Shown one piece after another: positions 8,605-17,109 of a stretch of 32,769 nt of DNA. This DNA comes from Rhodospirillales bacterium (GTDB lineage Bacteria > Pseudomonadota > Alphaproteobacteria > ATCC43930 > CGMCC-115725): positions 1 through 32,769 of the forward strand of contig JAQGID010000360.1 of NCBI GenBank assembly GCA_028291405.1, read 5' to 3'. Every line of letters begins with the position of its first letter. The stretch's first letter is position 1. The notes beneath the pieces were generated by a model that saw nothing but the letters and a program-made list of their open reading frames with translations, was not told where the DNA came from and searched no databases. The position numbers were made by a program, and so were the translations under genes.

Positions 8605-8883
8605 ATGGGCGAAATCGCCGACCGCATCCGCCGAAAGCTGACCGAAAGCCTGGCGCCGACGCGTCTCGATCTCCAAGACGAATCCGCCCGCCACGCCGGC
8701 CATGCCGGGGCGCATCCTGGCGGCGAGACGCATTTCCGCGCCGAGATCGTCGCCGCTGCCTTCGCCGGCGAGAGCCGCGTCACCCGCCAGCGCCGAGTCT
8801 ACGCCATCCTGGCCGATGAGCTGCGCGGCCAGGTCCACGCACTGTCCCTGACGACGCTGACGCCGGACGAGGACCGCGGCTGA
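8605..8883 (+). CDS. bolA: BolA family protein
   Basis: This 92-residue protein starts MGEIADRIRRKLTESLAPTRL, then has DESARHAGHAG and the HFRAEIVAAAFAGESRVTRQR segment of the BolA fold. It includes the invariant-type His and the helix-turn-helix-like RVTRQRRVYAILADEL. BolA proteins act with monothiol glutaredoxins in iron-sulfur or iron homeostasis and can influence transcription. The frame is open for a long way upstream, but that part is antisense to the DnaJ-like gene. The ATG at 8605 is preceded by GGAG (8594-8597) and fits the family start. It diverges from the dnaJ-like/cobS/cobT operon and converges with the DUF2889 gene. Confidence 0.92.
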   Translation: MGEIADRIRRKLTESLAPTRLDLQDESARHAGHAGAHPGGETHFRAEIVAAAFAGESRVTRQRRVYAILADELRGQVHALSLTTLTPDEDRG

Positions 8884-8919
8884 CGGGGAACGACCGAGCG
8901 ACGCCTCTTACGTCCCCGT
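8883..8919. terminator. Inverted repeat between convergent bolA and DUF2889 genes
   Basis: ACGGGGAACG (8883-8892) pairs with CGTCCCCGT (8911-8919) with one bulged base. The stem spans the gap between the two stop codons and may end transcription from both sides. There is no T-run and the loop is long (18 bases). Confidence 0.3.
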
Positions 8920-9480
8920 ATAGAACGCCGGCCAGCGCCGCTTGACCACCGGACTGTCGCTGGCGAAGGCGTGGCAGGTATCGAGCAGCTTCGGACGTTG
9001 CGCCGGGTCTTCCGTCTTGCCGGCCGCGGCGTCGCGTTCGGCGCGCTCGCGGTGGAGGATCGGGGCGATCGTCTGGAAGGCGGTGGTTGCCATCGGACCC
9101 AGTAGCTCGACGAGATGGGTGCAGCCCTGGGCGCCGCCGACCAGCTCGCCGGCGCGCCGGCGATAGCCGGAATCGAGCCGCAGCCCGATGAGGCGCTGGA
9201 AATTCGGCGTGATGTCGGGGCAGATGCGGAAGGGCGAGGAGTCGGTCACCGCCTCGATCGCCTGGATCGTCAGCGTGTCGTCGACGGTGAGCCTCAGCCA
9301 CATGTCGTGGATCGGCTCGCCCGGCTTGACCTCGTGCTTCTCGGGATTGACGAAGGCGTAGGACTTGACGTCGGTCATGTGACCTTCGATGTCCCACAGC
9401 CCGTCGCTGCGGCGAAAGCCGCGGCACTCGATGCGGCGGGTATGGATGGGCTCGCGCGGAGCGGGGGGCGACAGCGGCAT
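8908..9480 (-). CDS. DUF2889 domain-containing protein
   Basis: This 190-residue protein begins MPLSPPAPREPIHTRRIECRG and has LWDIEGHMTDVKSYAF near residue 30 and then GEPIHDMWLRLTVDD. It continues with a Cys-containing C-terminal half (FRICPDITPNFQRLIG, GGAQGCTHLVELLG). These match the DUF2889 family, which has no established function. There is no signal peptide, so it is presumably cytoplasmic. It follows two small exported-protein genes on the same strand and converges on bolA. The conserved C-x-H and Cys positions could bind a metal, but that is speculation. Confidence 0.85.
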   Translation of the reverse strand: MPLSPPAPREPIHTRRIECRGFRRSDGLWDIEGHMTDVKSYAFVNPEKHEVKPGEPIHDMWLRLTVDDTLTIQAIEAVTDSSPFRICPDITPNFQRLIGLRLDSGYRRRAGELVGGAQGCTHLVELLGPMATTAFQTIAPILHRERAERDAAAGKTEDPAQRPKLLDTCHAFASDSPVVKRRWPAFYTGT

Positions 9481-9526
9481 TCTTGCTATTTAGGGGCGCC
9501 GCCCGCCCCGCGCCAGCTCAATCTTG

Positions 9527-9709
9527 CTACTTGACGTCGCGGGTCGTGGTCGTGGTTACCGAGGAAGAGGACGTCGGCACCGGAACCGGCGCGGTCGTCG
9601 TCTCGGTCGTCGTCGTCTTGACGACCTTGTCGGAGGAGCAGGCGCCGAGGAGGAATGTGCCGGCGAGCAGCGCAGTGGCGGCAAGCAGGGTACGGGGGCT
9701 CTTGATCAT
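9527..9709 (-). CDS. Small Thr-rich lipoprotein, unknown function
   Basis: This 60-residue protein has a lipoprotein signal peptide (MIKSPRTLLA..., lipobox LLGAC) with lipidation expected at C24. The mature part is only about 37 residues: SSDK, VVK, then threonine runs broken by a PVPVP segment, ending TTTTTRDVK. No known domain is present. It is probably membrane-anchored and disordered. It lies 47 bases before the DUF2889 gene and 41 bases after a second exported Thr-rich protein of similar composition, with which it may share a transcript. Coding is supported by the clean signal peptide and lipobox, but the gene is short and I do not recognise a family. Confidence 0.7.
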   Translation of the reverse strand: MIKSPRTLLAATALLAGTFLLGACSSDKVVKTTTTETTTAPVPVPTSSSSVTTTTTRDVK

Positions 9710-9750
9710 GATCGTTCATCCGTCTGGATAGGGGGTGAGGAATCCGGCGA

Positions 9751-10086
9751 CTACTTTTGAATCGTCGTCGTGGTCTGCGTCGTCGTCGTGACCGGCGGCG
9801 GCGGGACGGTCGTCGTCACCTCTGCCGAGCTGCGCGTGCTGGTGGTGGCGTTCAGCGTGCCGGCGCCGCTGCTGAAGCTCTGCGTCTTGTCGAAGCTCTG
9901 GCTCTTGTTGACCTCGACGCCGTTGCTGTCGACGCTGTGCTCTTTCTTGGTTTCGCTGAAGCTGCCGGCCGGACCGGTCGTCACCGCCGGCGTCTCGACC
10001 GTGTTCTGCGGCGAACCGCTCTGCGCGAGGGCGGCAGTCGACAGCATCGCAAGCGCCGCAGCGCCTGCAATCGAATTCCATGTCAT
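9751..10086 (-). CDS. Exported Ser/Thr-rich protein, unknown function
   Basis: This 111-residue protein starts MTWNSIAGAAALAML and has a signal peptide with likely cleavage after ALA (residue 21), giving a mature protein beginning QSGSPQ. The middle is polar and Ser-rich (SFDKTQSFSSGAGTLNATTS). The C-terminus is an EVTTTVPPPPVTTTT-type low-complexity tail ending TIQK. The ATG at 10086 is chosen over upstream ATGs because AGGAG lies just before it and the signal peptide starts there. The tail resembles that of the neighbouring 60-residue lipoprotein, suggesting a shared envelope role. No known family was recognised. Confidence 0.72.
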   Translation of the reverse strand: MTWNSIAGAAALAMLSTAALAQSGSPQNTVETPAVTTGPAGSFSETKKEHSVDSNGVEVNKSQSFDKTQSFSSGAGTLNATTSTRSSAEVTTTVPPPPVTTTTQTTTTIQK

Positions 10087-10218
10087 GAGGGCTCTCCTGC
10101 GAGATTGGCGCGGGCCTCTCGCCCGTGGCTCCATGGGAGCTACCGTGGAACGAGCGCATATCGGCGCAAGTTCCATCAACAGGTGAGTCGGTCCGATGCC
10201 GGCAGCGGACGAAGCGCC

Positions 10219-11331
10219 TTATGCGGCGAGACGCTCCGCAAGGAAGGCGACGAGCGTCTCTTCCGGCACTTCCTGGGTGATCACGACCTCGCCGATGCGG
10301 CGCGGCAGGATCAGCGTGATGCGGCCGTCGCGCATCTTCTTGTCCTTGCGCATGTGGCGGACCAGCGCCGCCGCCTCGAAGCGGCGACCGTTGGGGCGCG
10401 GAATGCGGCTTGGCAGCTCGGTTGCGGCGAAGTGGCGGCGAACCCGCTCGACATCGGCGCCGGGGCAGGTTCCGAGCGCGGCGGCGAGATCGAACGCGAG
10501 CGCCATGCCGATCGCCACCGCCTCGCCGTGCAGCAGGGCGTCGCCGAAGCCGGTCTCCGCCTCGAGCGCATGGCCGAAGGTATGGCCGAAATTGAGCAAG
10601 GCGCGCTCGCCGGTCTCGCGCTCGTCGACCGCGACCACGGCTGCTTTTGCGGTGCAGCTCACGACGACGGCGCGGCGCTGCGCCGCCGCGTCGCCGGCGA
10701 GCAGCGCCGCGCCGTGCCCCTCCAGCCAGGCGAAGAATTCGGGATCGCGGATCAATCCGTATTTGACGATCTCGGCATAGCCGGCGCGCAGCTCGCGCGG
10801 CGGCAGCGTCGCCAGCGCGTCGGTGTCGGCGAGGACGAGGCGCGGTTGATGGAAGGCGCCGACGAGGTTCTTGCCCTGCGCCGTGTCGATCGCCGTCTTG
10901 CCGCCGACCGAGCTGTCGACCTGCGCCAGCAGCGTCGTCGGGACCTGCACGAAGTCGATGCCGCGCAGCAGCGTCGCCGCGGTGAAGCCGACGAGGTCGC
11001 CGACGACGCCGCCGCCGAGCGCCGTCAGGACGGTGCCGCGCTCGATGCCAAGCGCCAGGATCTCCTCGGACAATTTGGCGTAATGCGCGAAGCTCTTGGT
11101 CTCCTCGCCCGGCGGCAGGACGATCGCGCGATGCGCGATACCGGCGGAGTCGAGGCCGCGAAGCAGCGCCGGCAGATGCAGCGCGGCGACATTGGCGTCG
11201 GTCACGACGATCGTTCGCGGATGCTTCAGCAGCGGGCGCATCAGCGCCCCGCAGTCGCCAATGAGCCCGGCACCGACCAGGATCTCATAACTGCGCCCGC
11301 CGAGGGCGACGGGGACGCGCTCGATGCTCAT
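10219..11331 (-). CDS. aroB: 3-dehydroquinate synthase
   Basis: AroB (370 residues) converts DAHP to 3-dehydroquinate, the second step of the shikimate pathway to aromatic amino acids. Clear signatures are the NAD-binding [19 protein letters not shown], the substrate loop [18 protein letters not shown] and the metal-binding [20 protein letters not shown] and [10 protein letters not shown] (Glu and two His ligands). Length and start agree with the family. The ATG overlaps the aroK stop (ATGA), so the two are translationally coupled. The pairing of aroK and aroB is the usual proteobacterial arrangement. Confidence 0.98.
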   Translation of the reverse strand: MSIERVPVALGGRSYEILVGAGLIGDCGALMRPLLKHPRTIVVTDANVAALHLPALLRGLDSAGIAHRAIVLPPGEETKSFAHYAKLSEEILALGIERGTVLTALGGGVVGDLVGFTAATLLRGIDFVQVPTTLLAQVDSSVGGKTAIDTAQGKNLVGAFHQPRLVLADTDALATLPPRELRAGYAEIVKYGLIRDPEFFAWLEGHGAALLAGDAAAQRRAVVVSCTAKAAVVAVDERETGERALLNFGHTFGHALEAETGFGDALLHGEAVAIGMALAFDLAAALGTCPGADVERVRRHFAATELPSRIPRPNGRRFEAAALVRHMRKDKKMRDGRITLILPRRIGEVVITQEVPEETLVAFLAERLAA

Positions 11332-11948
11332 GCCGCGCCGCCGTCGCCGGGAAGCGCGGGCTGCGCAGCGAGGTAGCGCTTGAGCTCGGCGAGGACGCGG
11401 CCGAGCGTCGCCTCGGGCGGACCGTCGACGCTGTCGACGACGATGTCGGCCTCGGCATAGACCGGGTGGCGCCGCTCGATCAAGGCGGCAAGGACGGCGC
11501 GCGGGTCGCCGTCCTTGAGCAGCGGCCGGTTCTCCCGCCGTCCGATTCGCGCGACCAGGAGGTCGAGATCGGCGCGCAGCCAGATCGAGATGCTCTGGGC
11601 GCGGATGCGCTGCCGCGTCGTCTCATCCATGAAGGCGCCGCCGCCGGTCGCCAGCACCTTGACCGTGCCGTCGAGCAGCCGGGCGATGACGCGGCGCTCG
11701 CCCTCGCGGAAATAGGCCTCGCCGTGCCGCCGGAAGATGTCCTCGATGCTTTCCCCGGCGGCCGCCTCGATCTCCGCGTCGGCGTCGACGAAGGGCAAAT
11801 GCAGGCGCGCCGCGAGCCGGCGGCCGATATTGGTCTTGCCGGCGCCCATCAGCCCGACCAGAACGAGGCTGCGCGGCGGCGCGCAGCTCACGCCGAGGTT
11901 GGGCCGGCTCGCGTTCTGCGATCCTGTCTCGGACAGAATTCCGGTCAT
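11328..11948 (-). CDS. aroK: Shikimate kinase
   Basis: AroK (206 residues) phosphorylates shikimate at the 3-hydroxyl with ATP. It has the P-loop GLMGAGKT (about 32-39), the shikimate-binding Asp in FVDADAEIE, the Gly-rich GGGAFM segment and the LID region RRENRPLL. An N-terminal extension of about 26 residues precedes the kinase fold. It is slightly longer than the E. coli enzyme but common in alphaproteobacteria, and a later start is possible. The gene overlaps aroB by 4 bases. It is divergent from the operon of the 47-residue membrane protein and xerD across a 176-base gap. Confidence 0.96.
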   Translation of the reverse strand: MTGILSETGSQNASRPNLGVSCAPPRSLVLVGLMGAGKTNIGRRLAARLHLPFVDADAEIEAAAGESIEDIFRRHGEAYFREGERRVIARLLDGTVKVLATGGGAFMDETTRQRIRAQSISIWLRADLDLLVARIGRRENRPLLKDGDPRAVLAALIERRHPVYAEADIVVDSVDGPPEATLGRVLAELKRYLAAQPALPGDGGAA

Positions 11949-12124
11949 CGCGCCCCGCGCCGCCTCATTCCGGCGCGCTCACGCGGTGCCGGCGCTGCAC
12001 TCTTCGTTGAAAGCCTCATCGCGCACCGGTAGACTTTTGCCCCAAACTGGCCATAAAGCGACTCTATCATAAATCGCGACGGTGCAAATCGCAGCCGCTC
12101 GCTGCTCCTTCAACACCCTCGGGG
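11949..12124. other. Divergent intergenic region between aroK and the xerD operon
   Basis: These 176 bases should hold the promoters of both divergent operons. The segment around 12040-12080 is relatively AT-rich (ATAAAG, TATCAT, ATAAAT on the plus strand; TTGCAC with a downstream TATGAT on the minus strand). No pair with proper spacing stands out, so I do not assign promoters. No other gene was seen. Confidence 0.4.
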
Positions 12125-12268
12125 ATGATGGCAAAAATACTCCTGGCGACCTTGCTCGTGCTCGTCGTGCTACTCCTGGGCGGCGGCGTCATCCTCGCCT
12201 TCTGGGACATCCCGGCGCCCTCGGCGACCGTCGAGAAGGTCATTCCCGATGCGCGTTTCTCGAAATGA
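12125..12268 (+). CDS. Small single-pass membrane protein upstream of the xerD operon
   Basis: This 47-codon gene reads MMAKILLATLLVLVVLLLGG, then GVILAFWDIPAPSATVEKVI and PDARFSK. It has one strongly hydrophobic helix (residues 4-26) and a short polar tail with an IPAPS motif. The ATG pair at 12125/12128 leaves the exact start open, and the ribosome site (GGGG) is weak. Its 3' end overlaps the start of the next gene (12249) by 20 bases, so the two are likely translated together. From memory, similar short proteins occur at this position in other Rhodospirillales genomes; this was not checked here. Function unknown. Confidence 0.72.
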   Translation: MMAKILLATLLVLVVLLLGGGVILAFWDIPAPSATVEKVIPDARFSK

Positions 12269-14090
12269 CCCCGGCGGCGGCAGCGCCGCCGGTCTTGCCG
12301 CGAACTGGGGTGGCGGCAGCGCGGCCGCCGGTCTCGTCGCAACCTGGATTTCCCTCCTTGCGCTGCTGCCGGCGATCCCGGCGGCGCAGGCCGCCGACCC
12401 ACCGGCTCGGCTAGGTGCGCCGCAACGGCTGACGCCGGCGCCTCGCTCGGCCAAGCCGAGCGAGGTTCCGCCTCCGGCCCCGGAGTCCCGGGGGGCGAGC
12501 GGCGGGATCCGCGTCGATCTTCTGGCGCCGCTCGATCCCAATTGGGCGGGGCCGCTGACCGAGGCGCAGGGCGGCTTCCCGCTCGATCTCTGGCGCGGGG
12601 CGCCGCGCGCGCTGGTGACCGCGGTCGTGCCGCGGCTCGTCGCGACCAATTCGCCGACCCTGCAATCGCTGACGAACCGCCTGCTGCTGTCGAATGCGCG
12701 AGCGCCGGACGATGCGCCGGCTTCGGCGGATGCCGGCGCCGCCGCCGATCCGCCCGGCTTTGCGGCGCTCCGCGTCGACCGTCTCGTTGCCGCCGGCCAG
12801 ATCGAGGCGGCGAGCGCGCTCCTCGCCGTCGCGCCGACGACCGGCGATGCCGGTCCCCTCGATCGGCGCGGCGTCGAGCTCGCCTTCCTCGGCAACGACC
12901 GCAGCACCGCCTGCGACCGGATCGACGCGGATGTCCGCCGCTACCAGGGCCCCTGGTGGAGCCGTGCCCTGATCACCTGCCAGGCGCTCGCCGGCGATCA
13001 GGCGAAGGCGAGCCTCGGCCTCGAGCTGCTGAGCGAGCAGAACGCCCCGAAGGACGAGACCTTCGACGCGCTCGTCGAGGCGGTGGCCGGCGGCAAGCCC
13101 AGGCTCGAGCATTTGCCCGATCCGTCGCCGCTCCACCTGACGCTGCTCGCCGCCGCCAAGCTGCCGCTGCCGGACGATGCGCTGACCGGCGCCTCGCCGG
13201 CGGTGCTGCGCGCCTGGGCCGGCGCCGAGGGCGCGCCGCCGGCCCAGCGCCTCGCCGCCGGCGAGCGTGCCGCCGCCTTCGGCGCCTTGCCGCTCGCCGA
13301 TCTTCGCAACCTCTACGGCATGACGGAATTCACGCCCGACGAGCGCGCCGGCGCGGTCGGCCGGGTCGGCGCCGACAAGGGAGCGCGCGGCCACGCGCTG
13401 CTTTACGTTGCGGCACAGAGCCAGACCTTCGGGCCGACGCGTGCCGAGACGCTGCAGGCGATGCTGTCCCAGGCGCGCAGCGACGGCGATTTCGTCTTCG
13501 TCTCCCGCATCGCGGAGCCGCTGCTCCTCGATATCCGGCCGTCCCCCGATCTCGCCTGGTTCGCACCGAATGCGGCGCGCGCCTTGTTCGCCGCAGGCCG
13601 CAGCGGCGAGGCGCAGTCCTGGCTCGCCGTCGCCGCTCCGGATGCGGTGCCCGACCTCTATATTCCCTGGCGCCTCGCGCTCGGCCGCGACGGTCCGACC
13701 TGGGATGCGAAGCTGCTCGCGGCAGCGCTCGCCGGCCTCCGGAAATCCGACGACGAGGCCGGAGCACGCCGTGCCGCGCTGGCGCTCGCGCTGCTCGGCG
13801 CCTTCGACGAGACGGTATCGGGGGCCGACTGGGCGCCGCTCACGGCGCAGCTGCCGCTCGCCTCGCTCGACGTGCCGGGCGCGCCGATTTGGTTCGAGCT
13901 GCCGCGCGCCGCCGCCGACAAGCGGCTCGGCGAGGCGGTGCTGCTCGCCCTGGCGACCGCCGGCGAGGGCGATCGCCTGACCGCCCAGCCGGTTCGGCTC
14001 GCCGGTGCGATCGCGGCGCTGCGCGAGGTCGGGCTCGAGCCGGAAGCGCGCGCGATCGCGGTGGAGGCGGCGCTCGGCGCCGGGTTGTGA
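12249..14090 (+). CDS. Large exported Ala-rich protein of unknown function encoded before xerD
   Basis: This 613-residue protein has an extended Gly/Ala-rich N-terminus, then a signal-like core (GLVATWISLLALLPAI) with probable cleavage after AQA near residue 48. A Pro-rich stretch follows to about residue 90. The rest is Ala/Leu-rich and helical, with repeats such as RVDRLVAAGQIEAASALL and AARALFAAGRSGEAQSWLAVAA. This suggests TPR- or HEAT-like helical hairpins in the periplasm. Similar proteins in this position are sometimes annotated 'antifreeze glycopeptide polyprotein', a name reflecting composition only. Its stop overlaps the GTG of xerD by 4 bases (GTGA), showing tight coupling. No enzymatic motif was seen. 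Confidence 0.85.
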   Translation: MRVSRNDPGGGSAAGLAANWGGGSAAAGLVATWISLLALLPAIPAAQAADPPARLGAPQRLTPAPRSAKPSEVPPPAPESRGASGGIRVDLLAPLDPNWAGPLTEAQGGFPLDLWRGAPRALVTAVVPRLVATNSPTLQSLTNRLLLSNARAPDDAPASADAGAAADPPGFAALRVDRLVAAGQIEAASALLAVAPTTGDAGPLDRRGVELAFLGNDRSTACDRIDADVRRYQGPWWSRALITCQALAGDQAKASLGLELLSEQNAPKDETFDALVEAVAGGKPRLEHLPDPSPLHLTLLAAAKLPLPDDALTGASPAVLRAWAGAEGAPPAQRLAAGERAAAFGALPLADLRNLYGMTEFTPDERAGAVGRVGADKGARGHALLYVAAQSQTFGPTRAETLQAMLSQARSDGDFVFVSRIAEPLLLDIRPSPDLAWFAPNAARALFAAGRSGEAQSWLAVAAPDAVPDLYIPWRLALGRDGPTWDAKLLAAALAGLRKSDDEAGARRAALALALLGAFDETVSGADWAPLTAQLPLASLDVPGAPIWFELPRAAADKRLGEAVLLALATAGEGDRLTAQPVRLAGAIAALREVGLEPEARAIAVEAALGAGL

Positions 14091-15016
14091 CGGCAGCGAA
14101 GCGCAAGCCCGCCCTACCGTCGCGTCACGTCGAGGCCTTTCTCGAGATGCTTGTCGCCGAGCGCGGCGCGGCGCGGTTGACGATCGCGGCCTATACCAAC
14201 GATCTCGCCGATCTCGCCGGTTTCCTCGCCGCTGCCAAGACCGACGTTGCCGCGGCCGACGCGGCGGCGCTGCGGCGCTACCTCGCGAGGCTAACCGATG
14301 CCGGCCTCGCGCCGCGCACGACGGCGCGGCGGCTCTCCTGCCTGCGGCAGTTCCACCGCTTTCTCTATGCCGAGGGCGTGCGGAGCGACGATCCGACCGC
14401 CGCGCTCGACGCGCCGCGGCTCGGCCGGCCGCTGCCCAAGATCCTCGGCGAGGACGAGGTCGGCCGGCTCATTGCCGCCGCCGAGGCGCGCGGCGGCGCC
14501 GAGGGGCTGCGCCTCGTCTGCCTGCTCGAGCTGCTCTACGCCACCGGTATGCGGGTCTCCGAGCTCGTCAGCCTGCCCCTGGCGCGGCTGCGCGACGAGC
14601 GTTTCCTCGTCGTCCGCGGCAAGGGCGGCAAGGAGCGCATGGTGCCGTTGAGCGCGCCGGCGCGGGCGGCCCTCGCGGCCTATGGCGCGGTGCGCGGCAG
14701 CTTCCTGAAGGAGGGCGAGGTCTCGCGCTATCTCTTTCCGTCGCGCGGTGCCGAGGGCTATCTGACGCGGCGGCGCTGCGGCCAGCTCCTGAAGGAGCTG
14801 GCGCTCGCGGCCGGCATCGATCCGGTGCGGGTCTCGCCGCACGTCCTGCGCCACGCCTTCGCCAGCCACCTCCTCGACCACGGCGCCGATCTGCGCAGCG
14901 TGCAGCAGATGCTCGGCCACGCCGATATCGCGACGACGCAGATCTACACCCACGTCCAGAGCGAGCGGCTGCGGACGCTGGTCGAGACCCATCACCCGCT
15001 CTCGCGCAAGCGGTGA
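14087..15016 (+). CDS. xerD: Site-specific tyrosine recombinase XerD
   Basis: XerD (309 residues) works with XerC at dif to resolve chromosome dimers during cell division. The N-terminal SAM-like domain (SRHVEAFLEMLVAERG...) is followed by the catalytic domain with all active-site residues: R156 in YATGMRVSEL, a Lys in the RGKGGKER beta-hairpin (about 179-182), H252 and R255 in HVLRHAFASH, H278 in LGHAD and the nucleophile Y287 in TTQIYTH. The start is the GTG at 14087, which overlaps the stop of the 613-residue protein. The frame is open far upstream, but that part is a shifted reading of the previous gene. The XerD rather than XerC assignment rests on sequence feel and its accA neighbourhood. 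Confidence 0.93.
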   Translation: MTAAKRKPALPSRHVEAFLEMLVAERGAARLTIAAYTNDLADLAGFLAAAKTDVAAADAAALRRYLARLTDAGLAPRTTARRLSCLRQFHRFLYAEGVRSDDPTAALDAPRLGRPLPKILGEDEVGRLIAAAEARGGAEGLRLVCLLELLYATGMRVSELVSLPLARLRDERFLVVRGKGGKERMVPLSAPARAALAAYGAVRGSFLKEGEVSRYLFPSRGAEGYLTRRRCGQLLKELALAAGIDPVRVSPHVLRHAFASHLLDHGADLRSVQQMLGHADIATTQIYTHVQSERLRTLVETHHPLSRKR

Positions 15017-15092
15017 GACGTCGCGGTGGTCGATGCTGCGGCGTCGATTTCCCGTACCCGAGCGGCCGCCGCTGTGTTAGGGAACCCGCCCC

Positions 15093-16046
15093 ATGCGTCA
15101 TTTTCTCGACTTCGAAAAACCCATCGCCGAGCTGGAGGGCCAGATCGAGGCGCTGCGGCACCTCTCCAACGGCGGCGATCTCAACATCGCCGACGAGGTC
15201 GCGCGCCTCGAGGCCAAGGCCAATCGCCAGCTGCGCCAGACCTACGGCAAGCTGACGCCCTGGCAGAAGGTGCAGGTCGCCCGCCACCCCGAGCGGCCGC
15301 ATTTCTCGGAATACGTCGCGGCGCTGATCACCGACTTCACGCCGCTCGCCGGCGACCGCGGCTTCGCCGAGGACCGCGCCATCATCGGCGGCCTCGGCCG
15401 CTTCCGCGGCCGCAGCGTCGTCGTCATCGGCCACGAGAAGGGCGCCGATACCGACGCGCGCGTCCGCCACAATTTCGGCATGGCGCGGCCCGAGGGCTAT
15501 CGCAAGGCGCGCCGGCTGATGGATCTCGCCGAGCGCTTCAATCTGCCGGTCGTGACGCTGGTCGACACCGCCGGCGCCTATCCCGGCATCGACGCCGAGG
15601 CGCGCGGCCAGGCCGAGGCGATCGCCAGCGCCATCGACCGCTGCCTCAAGCTGCGCGTGCCGCTGGTCTCGACGGTCATCGGCGAGGGCGGCTCGGGTGG
15701 CGCCATCGCGCTCGCCGCCGGCAATATCGTCCTGATGATGGAGCACGCGATCTACTCCGTCATCTCGCCGGAGGGCTGCTCGTCCATCCTGTGGCGCAGC
15801 GCCGACAGCACCCAGGACGCCGCCGAGGCGCTGCGGCTGACGGCGCAGGACCTGCTCAAGCTCGGCGTCGTCGACGCCATCGTCGCCGAGCCGCTCGGCG
15901 GGGCGCATCGCGGCCGCGCGACGGCGATCGCCGCCCTCGGCGACGCGATCGAGGCGGCGCTCGTGCCGCTTCTCGCCCTCGATGGCGCCGCCCTCGTCAC
16001 GCAGCGTCGCGACAAATTCCTCGAGATGGGCAAACGCGGGCTCTGA
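15093..16046 (+). CDS. accA: Acetyl-CoA carboxylase carboxyltransferase subunit alpha
   Basis: AccA (317 residues) forms the carboxyltransferase of acetyl-CoA carboxylase with AccD, making malonyl-CoA for fatty-acid synthesis. It has the family start [21 protein letters not shown] and the signature segments [53 protein letters not shown] and [13 protein letters not shown]. The length matches the family (about 317-320). It lies 76 bases downstream of xerD on the same strand. Its own promoter may lie in that gap, but no clear one was seen. AccD is not in the window. Confidence 0.98.
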   Translation: MRHFLDFEKPIAELEGQIEALRHLSNGGDLNIADEVARLEAKANRQLRQTYGKLTPWQKVQVARHPERPHFSEYVAALITDFTPLAGDRGFAEDRAIIGGLGRFRGRSVVVIGHEKGADTDARVRHNFGMARPEGYRKARRLMDLAERFNLPVVTLVDTAGAYPGIDAEARGQAEAIASAIDRCLKLRVPLVSTVIGEGGSGGAIALAAGNIVLMMEHAIYSVISPEGCSSILWRSADSTQDAAEALRLTAQDLLKLGVVDAIVAEPLGGAHRGRATAIAALGDAIEAALVPLLALDGAALVTQRRDKFLEMGKRGL

Positions 16047-16143
16047 CCGCCTGCCAGGTCCTTGGCAGCAGCCCGGCGCGTCCCCAGATTCAAGCGACCG
16101 TCGGCGCCCATGCAGCGGTGACCGCGGAGCGGGAGTGCCAGTC

Positions 16144-17016
16144 ATGACGCCACAGGAACGAGACCTCATCACCGCGCTGCTTGGGCGGCTCCGTCAGGCG
16201 CCTCCCCAGCCCAAGGATCCCGAAGCCGAGCAGCTCATCCGCCAGGCGATGGCGGAGCAGCCCGATGCGCCTTATCTGCTCGTGCAGACCGTGCTGATTC
16301 AGGACATGGCGCTGCACCAGGCGCAGGCCCGCATCGCCGAGCTCGAGCGCCAGCTCGCCGAGGCGCGGGCGGGGCAGGACAAGCCCGCGGAGCAGCCGAC
16401 GAGCTTCCTCGGCGGACTGTTCGGCCGCGGCGCCAGCCCGACGTCCGCACCGCCTGCGGGCAGTGTGCCGCCCGCAGGCCCGTGGAGCCGGCCGGCTCCC
16501 GCGCCTCAATACGCGGGGCAGCAACCCTATCCGCAGCAGCAGCCCGGCGCCCCGCAGCCTTATCCCGGGCAGGGTCAGCCTTATTCCCCGCAGGGCCAGC
16601 CGATGATGGCGCCCGGCATGATGGCGCCCGGAATGATGGCGCCCGGCATGATGGGCGGTGGCTTCGGCGGCGGCGGATTCCTGCGCTCGGCGGCGACGAC
16701 CGCGGCCGGCATCGCCGGCGGCGCGCTGCTCTTCGAGGGCATCCAGTCGATGTTCGGCGGTCACGGCGGCGGCATGTTCGGCGGCTCGGCGATGCAGCCC
16801 GGCCTCAGCGAGACCGTGATCAATAATTATTACGAAAACGATCCGAACGCCGGAAATGCGCCGCAGGAGACCGCGTGGGATCAGCCGGCGGGCGCAGACC
16901 CGGGCGTCGACGATGCCGCCGACACCAGCGGCACGCAGGATCCCGGATTCGCGCCGGATACGGATTTCGCCTCCGATTCCGGGACGGATTTCGGCGGCGG
17001 CGACGACTACACCTGA
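16144..17016 (+). CDS. DUF2076 domain-containing protein
   Basis: This 290-residue protein starts MTPQERDLITALLGRLRQ, with a helical N-terminal region (QTVLIQDMALHQAQARIAEL) likely to form a short coiled coil. A Pro/Gln-rich linker, three MMAPG repeats, a Gly-rich segment with a hydrophobic stretch (TTAAGIAGGALLFEGI) and an acidic Gly/Asp tail follow. The ETVINNYYENDP motif near residue 225 is typical of DUF2076 proteins, sometimes described as periplasmic ligand-binding sensors. No real signal peptide is visible. The ATG at 16144 is chosen because GGGAG precedes it by 8 bases and the family start begins there; the open frame upstream overlaps accA. Function unknown. Confidence 0.88.
   Translation: MTPQERDLITALLGRLRQAPPQPKDPEAEQLIRQAMAEQPDAPYLLVQTVLIQDMALHQAQARIAELERQLAEARAGQDKPAEQPTSFLGGLFGRGASPTSAPPAGSVPPAGPWSRPAPAPQYAGQQPYPQQQPGAPQPYPGQGQPYSPQGQPMMAPGMMAPGMMAPGMMGGGFGGGGFLRSAATTAAGIAGGALLFEGIQSMFGGHGGGMFGGSAMQPGLSETVINNYYENDPNAGNAPQETAWDQPAGADPGVDDAADTSGTQDPGFAPDTDFASDSGTDFGGGDDYT
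16603..16647. repeat. Three 15-bp tandem repeats in the DUF2076 gene
   Basis: ATGATGGCGCCCGG(C/A) occurs at 16603, 16618 and 16633, followed by a partial copy (ATGATGGGC). It encodes MMAPG three times, in frame, so copy-number change would not disrupt the protein. Confidence 0.85.
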
Positions 17017-17109
17017 CCGGCACCTCTTCGGCGCCGGGCGTGACGCTGGGCCGCTGCGCATTATGACGCCCGATACCGCAGCGCAACATTTTGCGTGACT
17101 CTGGGTGAG

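Noticed and set aside
8443-8838. N-terminal extension of the DnaJ-like protein to 320 residues
   Set aside because: The extension overlaps the bolA gene on the other strand and has no homology to the family, whose start fits the ATG at 8442 or 8415.
9757-11376. 539-codon plus-strand frame opposite aroB and the exported Ser/Thr-rich gene
   Set aside because: It is antisense to an unmistakable aroB, and its translation is Arg/Ala-rich without motifs.
12542-14086. Long upstream extension of the xerD frame giving an 824-residue protein
   Set aside because: The extension is a shifted reading of the exported 613-residue protein; XerD homology begins right after the GTG at 14087.
16051-16068. Small hairpin (CTGCCA/TGGCAG) after accA considered as a terminator
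   Set aside because: The stem is only 6 bp with no T-run, and such stems are common by chance in GC-rich DNA.
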